NCBI GenBank assembly: GCA_030152585.1 | Contig: JASLJC010000132.1 | Coordinates: 1-22,674, forward strand | Direction: 5' to 3' | Length of the DNA: 22,674 nucleotides | Source: Savagea sp. | Lineage (GTDB): Bacteria; Bacillota; Bacilli; Bacillales_A; Planococcaceae | In this document: positions 1 through 7,082 of the stretch, piece after piece | Layout of the letters: every line of letters starts with the position of its first letter | Numbering within the stretch: position 1 is the first letter of the stretch | The notes under the pieces: model-generated | The model's input: the letters and a program-made list of their open reading frames with translations, nothing else | The model's database searches: none | What the model was told of the DNA's origin: nothing | Program-made: the position numbers and the translations under genes

Positions 1-982
1 CTTTCTGAATGACGAGGCGTTCAGCAGTTTCTAATGCTTCTATTATTTTTCTGATTTCTTCAATGGAAGAAGCTTTTTGCTGAAGTTGTTCTAACCTTTT
101 GATTATTTGTTCTTTCTCTTGCCATTGCTTTTCAATCGTCTCGGCACGGTGATAAGCTGATTGCGCTTCTTTTAGTTGTTCTTCAAGCTTACGTAATTGT
201 TGCTCATCGATTTTTAGCTGTTTACGTCGCTGAAGCGTCAATTCATTTAGTAATGCAAGCACTTCTTGTAACTTCACTTCGTCACGTGTAATCACCGTTT
301 CTAATGTCGGTTCTCCTTGAACGACTCGGCGAATATCTTCTAATAAGTAGTTGCGGCGTTCTAAGAGACGATCGATTTCTTTTGCAGCATCTTTCGTTTC
401 TCGTTGTAGCAATTGCGCTAGCTTTGCATAACGTTCTGTTTGGAAAATCGTTCGTAACATCGCTTCTTTATTCGTCGTCGGCGACGTGAGAAATGTACGA
501 TATTCTCCTTGAGGTAATAAGACTAATTGGCGAAATTGCTCTTTGTCGAGACCGATAATGTCATACAATTTTTGATTAACGGTCGTTGGGTTCATTTTTG
601 AAACAGCAGGATGTTCTCCGTTTTCATCGATCGTATACAATTCTGCTTTTCCGTCCGTTTCCGTTTTATTCCCTTCTTTTTGATACGGAATTTGACGAAA
701 AACACGATACGTTTTACCGTTTGCTTCAAAAATTAAATCGACACTTGAAGGGACATCATCTGTTGCAAAATCACTTCGTAAATGACGAACATTTTCTTTA
801 CGATCTTCACCACTTGCAATTCCGTAAAATGCATACGTTAACGTATCAAAAATCGTCGTTTTCCCCGCACCTGTCGGACCTGAAATGACGAACAATTCAC
901 TTTGTCGAAAAGAAGTGAAATCAATTTCCTCTGTTTGCTTATAGGGCCCAATGGCTGTCAATGTTAGTTTTAATGGTTTCAT
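1..982 (-). CDS. sbcC: Exonuclease subunit SbcC, N-terminal part (cut by window edge)
   Basis: This is the first 327 codons of SbcC, the ATPase/coiled-coil partner of the SbcD nuclease; together they cut hairpins and process DNA ends. The frame stays open to base 1, so the C-terminal half lies outside the window. Residues 1-50 form the start of a Rad50/SMC-type ATPase lobe, with Walker A GPTGAGKTT at about 35-43 followed by IFDT. A Q-loop-like LLPQGEYRTFL follows near residue 157-167. From about residue 175 the chain is rich in Leu, Glu, Lys and Gln, as expected for the ascending arm of the long coiled coil. Start: the ATG at 982-980 is preceded by AAAGGAGGAA. The ATG overlaps the sbcD stop codon in an ATGA arrangement, so translation is probably coupled. 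Identification is firm. Confidence 0.95.
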   Translation of the reverse strand, partial: MKPLKLTLTAIGPYKQTEEIDFTSFRQSELFVISGPTGAGKTTIFDTLTYAFYGIASGEDRKENVRHLRSDFATDDVPSSVDLIFEANGKTYRVFRQIPYQKEGNKTETDGKAELYTIDENGEHPAVSKMNPTTVNQKLYDIIGLDKEQFRQLVLLPQGEYRTFLTSPTTNKEAMLRTIFQTERYAKLAQLLQRETKDAAKEIDRLLERRNYLLEDIRRVVQGEPTLETVITRDEVKLQEVLALLNELTLQRRKQLKIDEQQLRKLEEQLKEAQSAYHRAETIEKQWQEKEQIIKRLEQLQQKASSIEEIRKIIEALETAERLVIQK

Positions 983-2133
983 TCGTGACGTTCCTCCTTT
1001 TCTACTCGTTCTAGCAACTGTTGAATGAGCAAACGCTCTTCGTCTTTTAACGTTTCATCGTACATCGCTTGATAGAAAGAAGTAAACAACGTTAAATCGT
1101 CTTGCTTTTCAATTTGTTTTAGTCGCTCTTTTTGCTCAGTAGAAGTTAATTGATGGTTCGCTCGTTGAAATACGTGCAATGCATTTGGAAATGTTTCGCG
1201 CACTTTCTCCATCGGACGATATACCGGATGATGATCAAGTAATCGAACGAAGACGTAATCTTCTGAATGAGGCATTTGTGCCAATTGTTCTGTTGTCGCT
1301 TCTACAATGCGTAAATCTCGTTTCGGTAAAAGTGGGCAATGTTCGATTTGTACGTCTCCAGTAGCATCCATTTCGACAAATGTATATCCTTTCTCGTGAG
1401 TGGCTTCCGATTGAGAATATTTCATTAAAGAGCCGCTATAACGAATCGTTTCATTACTTACCGCATGTGCTCGATGTAAATGTCCAAGCGCTGTATAATC
1501 ATACGGTGCAAAATGTATCGACTGGACAAACTCCGTTCCGCCAATAGATAGCGGACGTTCCGAATCACTTGCCATAGACGTATCCGGCTCGCCATAAGGT
1601 GTTACGAAAGCGTGAGCTACGGCAATATGTCGAACCCCTTCTTCGAAGTCCATCGTATCAATGAGCGCCTCATACGCTTCGTCAAATGTCCGAATATCAT
1701 CTCGTTGTAATATGTAACGCGCAATACTCGGATCAATATACGGAATCAAATCGATAACGACCGGTCCGTGTTCATCTTCTACTGTAAAACGTTCGATTCC
1801 CGTCGTCATCTCTCCGATAATCGTATATCCTGATTTTTGCATCATTTTACTCCCAAATTGTAAACGTTCAGGTCCGTCATGATTACCACTAATTGCAAAC
1901 ACCGGTACGCCGAGACGTTCAACGAGTTCATATAACGTATCTTCATACAACTTCACTGCTTCTACTGGTGGAATCGAACGATCAAAAATATCACCTGCAA
2001 TGAAAATACAATCTGGTTGTTTCTCTTCAACTTCTTGTACAAATTGACGTAATACGTATCGTTGATCTTCGGTCATATGACGACCGTGTACGAGTTTACC
2101 TAAATGCCAATCGGCCGTATGTATAAATTTCAT
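979..2133 (-). CDS. sbcD: Exonuclease subunit SbcD (Mre11-type nuclease)
   Basis: SbcD is the metal-dependent nuclease subunit of the SbcCD complex, which opens DNA hairpins and trims blocked ends. The 384-residue protein is near the usual family length. The calcineurin-like phosphoesterase motifs are all visible in order: DWHLGK (residues 8-13), GDIFDR (47-52), GNHD (83-86), a later AHAFV and GHLHRAH. These supply the two-metal Mn-type active site. The C-terminal third is charged and helical, matching the cap/SbcC-binding part. The ATG at 2133 has a good ribosome site (AAGGGGG about 6 nt upstream). The stop overlaps the sbcC start by four bases. A strong hairpin terminator at 2182-2220 separates it from the upstream importer operon, so it must have its own promoter; I could not place one confidently. 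Confidence 0.96.
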   Translation of the reverse strand: MKFIHTADWHLGKLVHGRHMTEDQRYVLRQFVQEVEEKQPDCIFIAGDIFDRSIPPVEAVKLYEDTLYELVERLGVPVFAISGNHDGPERLQFGSKMMQKSGYTIIGEMTTGIERFTVEDEHGPVVIDLIPYIDPSIARYILQRDDIRTFDEAYEALIDTMDFEEGVRHIAVAHAFVTPYGEPDTSMASDSERPLSIGGTEFVQSIHFAPYDYTALGHLHRAHAVSNETIRYSGSLMKYSQSEATHEKGYTFVEMDATGDVQIEHCPLLPKRDLRIVEATTEQLAQMPHSEDYVFVRLLDHHPVYRPMEKVRETFPNALHVFQRANHQLTSTEQKERLKQIEKQDDLTLFTSFYQAMYDETLKDEERLLIQQLLERVEKEERHE

Positions 2134-2181
2134 AAAAATCCCCCTTTTTCTTATCGTACAACAATTTTATGAAAAATCGAC

Positions 2182-2220
2182 AAAAAACGCGCAGTAGATT
2201 TCTCTACGACGCGTTTTCTT
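2182..2220 (-). terminator. Rho-independent terminator after the Mn importer operon
   Basis: AAAACGCG (2184-2191) pairs with CGCGTTTT (2210-2217). An inner stem GTAGA/TCTAC closes the loop. On the minus strand the hairpin ends in a run of six T, just 3' of the lipoprotein stop at 2224. It ends the importer transcript before sbcD. Confidence 0.85.
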
Positions 2221-2223
2221 TGT

Positions 2224-3186
2224 TTATTTTTTTGATGTTAAACCAGCATGAATATGTTCAATATTCGACTGTAAGAAACCTGTATACGTTTCGCCTTCTT
2301 CTCCTGCTTTTCCTAACTCATCTGAGTAAAGTTCTGAGAAGATTTCAACGCCAGTTTCTTTAGATACTGTTTCCATTGGACGTTTGTCAACGTTAGATTC
2401 AACGAAAAGAACAGGTACGTCTTTTTCTTTCACGTATTCAACGAGTGACTTAATTTGTTCAGGTGTTCCGTTTTCTTCTGTATCAATTGCCCAAATATAT
2501 CCGTGTTCTAAACCGTAACGTTCTGTCATGTATTGGAATGCATGTTCACTTGCTACGAGAATACGGTTTTCTTCTGGAATTTCTGCAATTTTTTCTTTGT
2601 ACATCGCATCGATGTCGCGTAACTTATCGAGTAATACTTCACCGTTTTCTTTATACGCTTTTTCATTTTCTGGGTCGATTTTCACTAATGCATCGATTAC
2701 ATTTTCTGTCATTTGGATACCGACAACAGGGTCTAAGAAAGCGTGCGGGTTAATTTCTTCTTCGTTACTTCCTTCTTCTGCTAAGTACATCGGCTGAACG
2801 CCTTCCATTACTTCAAATACTTGGTCGTCTTCTTTGTTCACTGTTTGAACTAATTTTGCAAACCAACCGTCTTCTCCACCTTCAAGGTTTAAACCGTTGA
2901 AAAAGAGAGCTTTTGCATCTGTCGCTTTTTTAATATCTTCTGGAAGTGGTTCATATTCGTGTGGGTCTGTTCCAATCGGCACCATACTATGGACATCGAC
3001 TAAATCGCCACCTACTTCATTTAAAATATCATGAATGATTGAAAATGTTGCAACGAGTTGTAATTTCTCGTCTCCATTTGCATCTGCTTTGTCTGTCGTT
3101 TCTTTGTCGTTATCGTTTCCACACGCTGCTAATAATACAACGGCAACGATAGATAACAATCCGAGTTGTAAAAATTTACGTAACAT
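2224..3186 (-). CDS. mntC: Manganese-type ABC transporter substrate-binding lipoprotein
   Basis: Cell-surface lipoprotein that captures the metal ion and hands it to the permease (cluster A-I, ZnuA/PsaA/MntC family). I use the Staphylococcus naming; Bacillus subtilis calls the equivalent MntA. The signal peptide ends in a lipobox LAAC with Cys22 as the lipidation site. Four metal ligands can be placed by motif and spacing: His76 (TDPHEYEP), His148 (NPHAFLDP), Glu214 (ASEHAF) and Asp289 (LYSDELG). This His-His-Glu-Asp set and the lack of a His-rich loop point to Mn (or Fe) rather than Zn. A longer reading frame starts at 3219, but the ATG at 3186 is preferred: AAAGGAGA lies about 6 nt upstream and the signal peptide then starts normally. 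It is the last gene of the operon, 25 nt after the permease stop at 3212. Confidence 0.93.
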   Translation of the reverse strand: MLRKFLQLGLLSIVAVVLLAACGNDNDKETTDKADANGDEKLQLVATFSIIHDILNEVGGDLVDVHSMVPIGTDPHEYEPLPEDIKKATDAKALFFNGLNLEGGEDGWFAKLVQTVNKEDDQVFEVMEGVQPMYLAEEGSNEEEINPHAFLDPVVGIQMTENVIDALVKIDPENEKAYKENGEVLLDKLRDIDAMYKEKIAEIPEENRILVASEHAFQYMTERYGLEHGYIWAIDTEENGTPEQIKSLVEYVKEKDVPVLFVESNVDKRPMETVSKETGVEIFSELYSDELGKAGEEGETYTGFLQSNIEHIHAGLTSKK

Positions 3187-3211
3187 ATCGAATCTCCTTT
3201 GTTTTTTATCG

Positions 3212-4066
3212 TCAAACAACTGTTTTATTTTTACGTACTCTTAATGAACGCCATACGATACCGTGTTTCGGTGAAAAAAGTAAAGCGATTAAAAAGAATA
3301 CTGTTGTGACCAATACGATTGCGGCTCCTGAAGGCCAATTGTAAATGAAACTAATATATAACCCGATCATCGCTGACAATGCTCCTAATATAGAAGAAAT
3401 TAAAATCATATACGATAAACGGTTCGTGAGTAAATAAGCAGTCGCTGCAGGCGTAATTAACATCGCGACGACTAAAATAATTCCAACCGTTTGTAAAGAA
3501 GCAACCGTTACGAGTGTTAATAAAATCATTAATACGTAATGGATGACTTTATTTGATAACCCGTACGACGCTGCTAATGTCGGATCAAATGTACTCACTA
3601 AAAATTCTTTATAAAATAAGAAAATGACGAGTAACACTGCAATACCGATTCCGAGCGTCATCCACATATCAGAATCACGCACTGCTAATACATTACCGAA
3701 TAAAATACTCGTTAAATCAGTACTCGTATTCGCTTTCCCGATTAAAATAATCCCGACTGCGAAAAAGGCAGAAAAGACAATTCCAATCGATGTGTCATTT
3801 TTAATTCGGCTATTTTGTGTAATAAAGCCAATTCCGAATGCTGTAAGCAATCCGAACGTTACAGCTCCGTAAAAATAACTAATCCCCATCATGTACGAAA
3901 TGGCAACACCCGGCAAAATCGCGTGACTAATCGCATCTCCCATTAGAGACATTCCTCTTAAAATAATGAAAGAGCCGAGTACACCAGCGATAATTCCAAC
4001 CATGACCGATGTGAATAATGCTTTTTGTAAAAACTCATACGTTTGAATATCTTGTATAAAACTCAT
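3212..4066 (-). CDS. mntB: Manganese-type ABC transporter permease
   Basis: Integral membrane subunit of a metal ABC importer (ABC-3 family, ZnuB/MntB). The 284 residues hold roughly eight or nine hydrophobic segments. The family region GDAISHAILPGVA near residues 43-55 lies after the second segment, and the C-terminal half carries the typical VGIILVVAMLITPAATAYLL stretch. The ATG at 4066 overlaps the ATPase stop (ATGA) and has an AGAGGTG ribosome site, so the two subunits are translationally coupled. Substrate cannot be told from the permease itself; the partner lipoprotein and MntR-like operators argue for manganese. Confidence 0.93.
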   Translation of the reverse strand: MSFIQDIQTYEFLQKALFTSVMVGIIAGVLGSFIILRGMSLMGDAISHAILPGVAISYMMGISYFYGAVTFGLLTAFGIGFITQNSRIKNDTSIGIVFSAFFAVGIILIGKANTSTDLTSILFGNVLAVRDSDMWMTLGIGIAVLLVIFLFYKEFLVSTFDPTLAASYGLSNKVIHYVLMILLTLVTVASLQTVGIILVVAMLITPAATAYLLTNRLSYMILISSILGALSAMIGLYISFIYNWPSGAAIVLVTTVFFLIALLFSPKHGIVWRSLRVRKNKTVV

Positions 4067-4812
4067 CGGTCTGACACCTCTTTTACTTCTTCTAAAAATG
4101 AAAATTCAAATTGAAAAGCTTCTTTTAAAACATCTTGTGTCAATACTTTTTCTACAGGACCTGCTGCTAAAACGCCTCTTTTTACAACGATTAAATCGTT
4201 AAAGTAGTCTTGTAATTGAGTCAAGTTATGATGAACGACGAAAATCGATTTCCCTTCATCTCTCAACTCTTTTAAAATTTTAATAATTAACGCTTCACTC
4301 GTTACATCAATCCCAACGAACGGCTCATCTAAAAATAAAAAATCTGCTTTTTGTGCGAGCGCTCGTGCTAAAAAGACACGTTGTTGTTGACCGCCAGACA
4401 ACTCCCCGATTTGACGCTCGGCATATTCACCCATACCGACTTTTTCTAAACATTGTTGCGCCCATTCGCGATGTTGTTTTTTCGGCCGACGGAATAAACC
4501 GAGGGAAGGATACGTTCCGAGTAAAACGGTATCAAGAACTGTAATTGGAAAATCCCAATCAATTGTCGCCCGTTGTGGTACGTAGGCGATATTTTTTAAT
4601 TGTTCTTTTACCGTCTTTCCTTCGATTGTCACTTCTCCACGATCGACTGGAATTAGCCCGAGCATTCCTTTCATTAATGTAGATTTACCTGATCCGTTTG
4701 CACCGATAATGCCGACGAGACGTCCTGTCGGCATTTCAAACTGAGCGTCCGTTAAAATACGATTCCCGTCATATGAGACGTATAAATTATTTACACGTAT
4801 GGTCGTTTCCAT
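4063..4812 (-). CDS. mntA: Manganese-type ABC transporter ATP-binding protein
   Basis: Cytoplasmic ATPase that drives the importer. The 249-residue protein has all ABC motifs: Walker A GANGSGKST (37-45), Q-loop in YVPQ (77-80), signature LSGGQQQR (138-145), Walker B LFLDEP (159-164) and the H-loop in FVVHHN (about 194-195). It is the first gene of the importer operon, with GGAGAAGGTGAG ahead of the ATG at 4812. Its promoter lies at 4845-4873 and carries an MntR-like box between the -35 and -10. Symbol follows the Staphylococcus mntABC convention (ATPase = MntA); in B. subtilis this subunit is MntB. Confidence 0.93.
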   Translation of the reverse strand: METTIRVNNLYVSYDGNRILTDAQFEMPTGRLVGIIGANGSGKSTLMKGMLGLIPVDRGEVTIEGKTVKEQLKNIAYVPQRATIDWDFPITVLDTVLLGTYPSLGLFRRPKKQHREWAQQCLEKVGMGEYAERQIGELSGGQQQRVFLARALAQKADFLFLDEPFVGIDVTSEALIIKILKELRDEGKSIFVVHHNLTQLQDYFNDLIVVKRGVLAAGPVEKVLTQDVLKEAFQFEFSFLEEVKEVSDR

Positions 4813-4844
4813 ACTCTCACCTTCTCCAATTCGTAAATTCTCTT

Positions 4845-4873
4845 ATGATAAGTTTCCCTTGGGCAACTTTCAA
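4845..4873 (-). promoter_or_regulatory. SigA-type promoter of the Mn importer operon
   Basis: On the minus strand TTGAAA (4873-4868) and TATCAT (4850-4845) are separated by exactly 17 bp, a good housekeeping promoter. The spacer is almost wholly filled by an MntR-like box, so repressor binding would block RNA polymerase directly. Confidence 0.8.
4851..4870 (-). promoter_or_regulatory. MntR-like operator 1 (within promoter)
   Basis: On the minus strand GTTGCCCAAGGGAAACT is an imperfect inverted repeat close to the B. subtilis MntR box as I recall it (TTTGCCTTAAGGAAAC). It overlaps the spacer of the importer promoter. MntR-Mn represses manganese uptake genes. Confidence 0.75.
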
Positions 4874-4911
4874 TTAAAAAAAGAGAACATCTGTCTATTT
4901 CGCTCTACCTT

Positions 4912-4930
4912 TGTTTCCTAAAGGCAAATA
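4912..4930 (-). promoter_or_regulatory. MntR-like operator 2
   Basis: On the minus strand TTTGCCTTTAGGAAAC matches the recalled MntR box in all but one position, the best of the three boxes here. It lies upstream of the importer promoter and 19 bp from operator 3. Confidence 0.72.
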
Positions 4931-4948
4931 AGTTTCCTTCGAGCAACA
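4931..4948 (-). promoter_or_regulatory. MntR-like operator 3
   Basis: On the minus strand GTTGCTCGAAGGAAACT is a weaker version of the same inverted repeat, directly abutting operator 2. The pair at 19-bp spacing suggests cooperative dimers on nearly the same DNA face, or control of the divergent gene at 5044. Confidence 0.6.
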
Positions 4949-5017
4949 TATGTAAATGATAATCGATAACAATTAAAATGTAAAGTCCTTTTACTCAAAT
5001 TGTTTAAATTGAACGTG

Positions 5018-5023
5018 TATAAT
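5018..5023 (+). promoter_or_regulatory. Probable -10 box of the DUF1269-like gene
   Basis: A consensus TATAAT lies 20 nt before the ATG at 5044. No good -35 sits at 16-18 bp, so the promoter may be weak or helped by an activator. The leader would be very short. Confidence 0.5.
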
Positions 5024-5043
5024 TAAAGGAAGGAGGAATGACT

Positions 5044-5601
5044 ATGAATTTACAAGGTAAAAACGTGTTCATTATTACATTCGAACAATCGAGCAAAGCG
5101 TATCAAGCATTTTCTGAAGCGAAACAATTACATATGAGCGGTACAATTGTCGGTGAACAAATGGCGGTTGTGAAAAATGATGAAGACCTCGGACTTCAAA
5201 TGAAAGACTTCTTCGATTTCACTGGAGCAGATAAAACGGCGAAAGGGAGTTTTATCGGCATTTTAATCGGGATTTTAGGTGGTCCGCTCGGCATGTTACT
5301 CGGATGGGTGTCTGGTTCATTAATCGGTGCAAGAGGCGATGCAAAAGAAGTCAAAAATGCCGTCGATATTTTCGAAGAAACATTATCGCTCATTACTACG
5401 GGTTCAACAGGCTTAATCATCATTGCTCGTCAAGAAGATAAAGAAACACTTGATGAACTCGTCTATGAGCAATTGAATGGACGACTCGTTCGTCTGGATG
5501 GAATGTATGTCGAAGAACAAATTAAGCGAGCACGACGCGCTCAACTTGAATTGGAACGCGATGCTCGTAAACGTTGGTACTCAAAAGATCAAGAGAAATA
5601 A
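5044..5601 (+). CDS. DUF1269-like protein with glycine-rich membrane hairpin
   Basis: A 185-residue protein that I place in the DUF1269 family of predicted membrane or membrane-associated proteins; function unknown. Residues about 1-60 look like a small alpha/beta domain (VFIITF, then GTIVGEQMAVVKNDE). Residues 66-95 form a glycine-rich hydrophobic stretch (GILIGILGGPLGMLLG...) resembling a glycine-zipper membrane hairpin. The C-terminal half is alpha/beta again and ends in a basic Arg/Lys-rich helix. An ATG at 5038 is only one base after the AGGAGG, so the ATG at 5044 with 7-nt spacing is the likely start. It is divergent from the Mn importer and shares the operator region, so manganese control is possible but not shown. 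Monocistronic: a terminator follows at once. Confidence 0.8.
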   Translation: MNLQGKNVFIITFEQSSKAYQAFSEAKQLHMSGTIVGEQMAVVKNDEDLGLQMKDFFDFTGADKTAKGSFIGILIGILGGPLGMLLGWVSGSLIGARGDAKEVKNAVDIFEETLSLITTGSTGLIIIARQEDKETLDELVYEQLNGRLVRLDGMYVEEQIKRARRAQLELERDARKRWYSKDQEK

Positions 5602-5608
5602 ATCGGAC

Positions 5609-5640
5609 GACCTAAAAAACATTTCGTTTTTTAGGTCTTT
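5609..5640 (+). terminator. Rho-independent terminator
   Basis: GACCTAAAAAAC (5609-5620), loop ATTTC, then the exact complement GTTTTTTAGGTC (5626-5637), followed by TTTC. A perfect 12-bp stem 7 nt after the stop of the DUF1269-like gene. Confidence 0.88.
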
Positions 5641-5753
5641 CTCTTCTCTTTTTCCTTATTTTTTCTTGAATTATAACGTTTGTTTTACAAGCGTAAATAT
5701 CGTTATAAATTTTTGAATGAACGTGGTACACTATGAAAGAAGGAGTGAATAGA

Positions 5754-6473
5754 ATGAAAAAATTATCATTAGCTACATTAACACTCGCTGCGATGGTGAC
5801 ATTCGCTGCATGTTCTAACGACACACCGACAGAGACACCTGAGCCTAACGATGAAAACGTAGAAAGTACAGAAACGAACGTTTCACAAGATACGACAACT
5901 GAAGAACAAACAGAAGTAACAACAGAAACGAAAGAGAACGAAACGACAAACGAAACTGATGCGACAACTGAAGTTGAACCGAATAAAGAAAATAAGGAAA
6001 CAGAAAAAGTAGATGAAGAAAATCCGACTGATACGACAACTTCTCAATCTGACGATGTCGTCGACTATACTGCAATTGAAGAACAAGGACAAGGATATAC
6101 TGTTCAAATTCTTCCTGCTTTCACTTTTGCAAATGAAGAGCCGAATTTAGATCTCGTGACATCAAAAGAAGCGCCGGAGCACTTTATGCGCATTCAGACA
6201 GGAGAAGCGGGAGATTACGAATATCTCGTAGACAATACGATTGAAATGTTAAAAGCTTCTGCAAATGTCGAACCGAATGAATTACCGGAACTTCCTTTCC
6301 AAATGCAAGCCGATCAATCTGCAGGATACCAAGTACAATCTGCTGACGGCACAATTTCTAGTTTCGTCATTCAACAAGGAGAACGCGTCATTCGTTTTAC
6401 AATGTTTGATGACCAAAACAACTCTAATTTCTCAGCATTCAGCCAAATGGCACAATCGATCAAATTTCAATAA
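5754..6473 (+). CDS. Lipoprotein of unknown function with acidic Thr/Glu linker
   Basis: I do not recognise this 239-residue protein. It starts with a lipoprotein signal peptide ending in FAAC, with Cys20 as the lipidation site. Residues about 24-100 are a low-complexity linker built of Thr, Glu, Asn and Asp, likely an extended tether through the wall. Residues about 105-239 look like one globular domain with alternating beta strands (GYTVQILPAFTF, YQVQSADGTISSFVIQ, RVIRFTMF). It has few basic residues and no cysteine besides Cys20. A reading frame opens at 5733, but the ATG at 5754 has AAGGAG about 8 nt upstream and gives the correct signal peptide. It has its own terminator. The role is probably extracytoplasmic; nothing ties it to the neighbours. 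Confidence 0.85.
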   Translation: MKKLSLATLTLAAMVTFAACSNDTPTETPEPNDENVESTETNVSQDTTTEEQTEVTTETKENETTNETDATTEVEPNKENKETEKVDEENPTDTTTSQSDDVVDYTAIEEQGQGYTVQILPAFTFANEEPNLDLVTSKEAPEHFMRIQTGEAGDYEYLVDNTIEMLKASANVEPNELPELPFQMQADQSAGYQVQSADGTISSFVIQQGERVIRFTMFDDQNNSNFSAFSQMAQSIKFQ

Positions 6474-6479
6474 TCAATC

Positions 6480-6518
6480 AAAAAGCCGACAACGTATCAT
6501 AACGTTGCCGGCTTTTTT
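6480..6518. terminator. Bidirectional terminator between convergent genes
   Basis: AAAAGCCG-a-CAACGT pairs with ACGTTG-c-CGGCTTTT around an ATCATA loop, with six T on the plus strand and five on the minus strand. It serves the lipoprotein (plus) and the ktrB-marR transcript (minus). Confidence 0.88.
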
Positions 6519-6610
6519 CAGTTGTCTTTCTATCGTTGACGGTATTACACATCAAACGAAATGCTACATGATCGATACATCCGTATACAGATAATAGCGT
6601 TTGTTATCTT

Positions 6611-7057
6611 TTAACTTTCCGAAAAGTCATGGATAGACGTTCCGAGCGTACGAAGATGTTCTGTAACGTATCGCTGCTGCTCTTCTGTTAATACACTCAT
6701 CATTTGTTCGATGTGTGCTGTATGTATCGGAAATATTTTTTCAATAAGCATACGACCTTCTTCTGTTAGTTGTGCATGAAAGACGCGACGATCTTCTTCT
6801 GAACGAACGCGAATAACTTTCCCCTTTTTTTCCAACGTATCAACGATATACGTCATTGACCCACTCGTCAGTAAAATTTTATTTCCGATTTTTTGGATCG
6901 GTTGTGGGCCTTTATGGTACAAAAACTCCATTACCGCAAATTCGGTCGCATTAATGCCGTATTTTTCAATTGAACGAACAGCTTCACCTTGAACGACACG
7001 TGCTGCTCGTGATAGTACGACAAACAATTCTAATGCTTGGTTGTGAATAGTTGACAT
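6611..7057 (-). CDS. MarR-family transcriptional regulator
   Basis: A 148-residue winged-helix repressor of the MarR family. The DNA-binding part is visible as PIQKIGNKILLTSGSMTYIV (recognition helix region, about residues 53-72) followed by the wing VRSEEDRRVFHAQLTEEG (about 83-100). The N-terminal and C-terminal helices would form the dimer. There is no cysteine, so the OhrR-type thiol switch is excluded; the ligand is unknown. AAAGGAGAG lies about 7 nt upstream of the ATG. It sits 25 nt after the KtrB stop and is probably co-transcribed with it, so it may control potassium uptake, itself, or distant genes. The overall look recalls MhqR (YkvE)-like members, but I cannot assign a subgroup. 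Confidence 0.9.
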   Translation of the reverse strand: MSTIHNQALELFVVLSRAARVVQGEAVRSIEKYGINATEFAVMEFLYHKGPQPIQKIGNKILLTSGSMTYIVDTLEKKGKVIRVRSEEDRRVFHAQLTEEGRMLIEKIFPIHTAHIEQMMSVLTEEQQRYVTEHLRTLGTSIHDFSES

Positions 7058-7082
7058 ATTTTCTCTCCTTTTACCTCATCAC

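Noticed and set aside
2134..2183. Promoter for sbcD
   Set aside because: Only poorly matched hexamers with wrong spacing are visible before the ATG, so no site is claimed.
4953..4975. Fur-box-like GATAAT..GATAA sequence upstream of the importer
   Set aside because: Only about 11 of 14 fixed positions of a Fur inverted repeat match, and the symmetry is poor. MntR boxes explain the region better.
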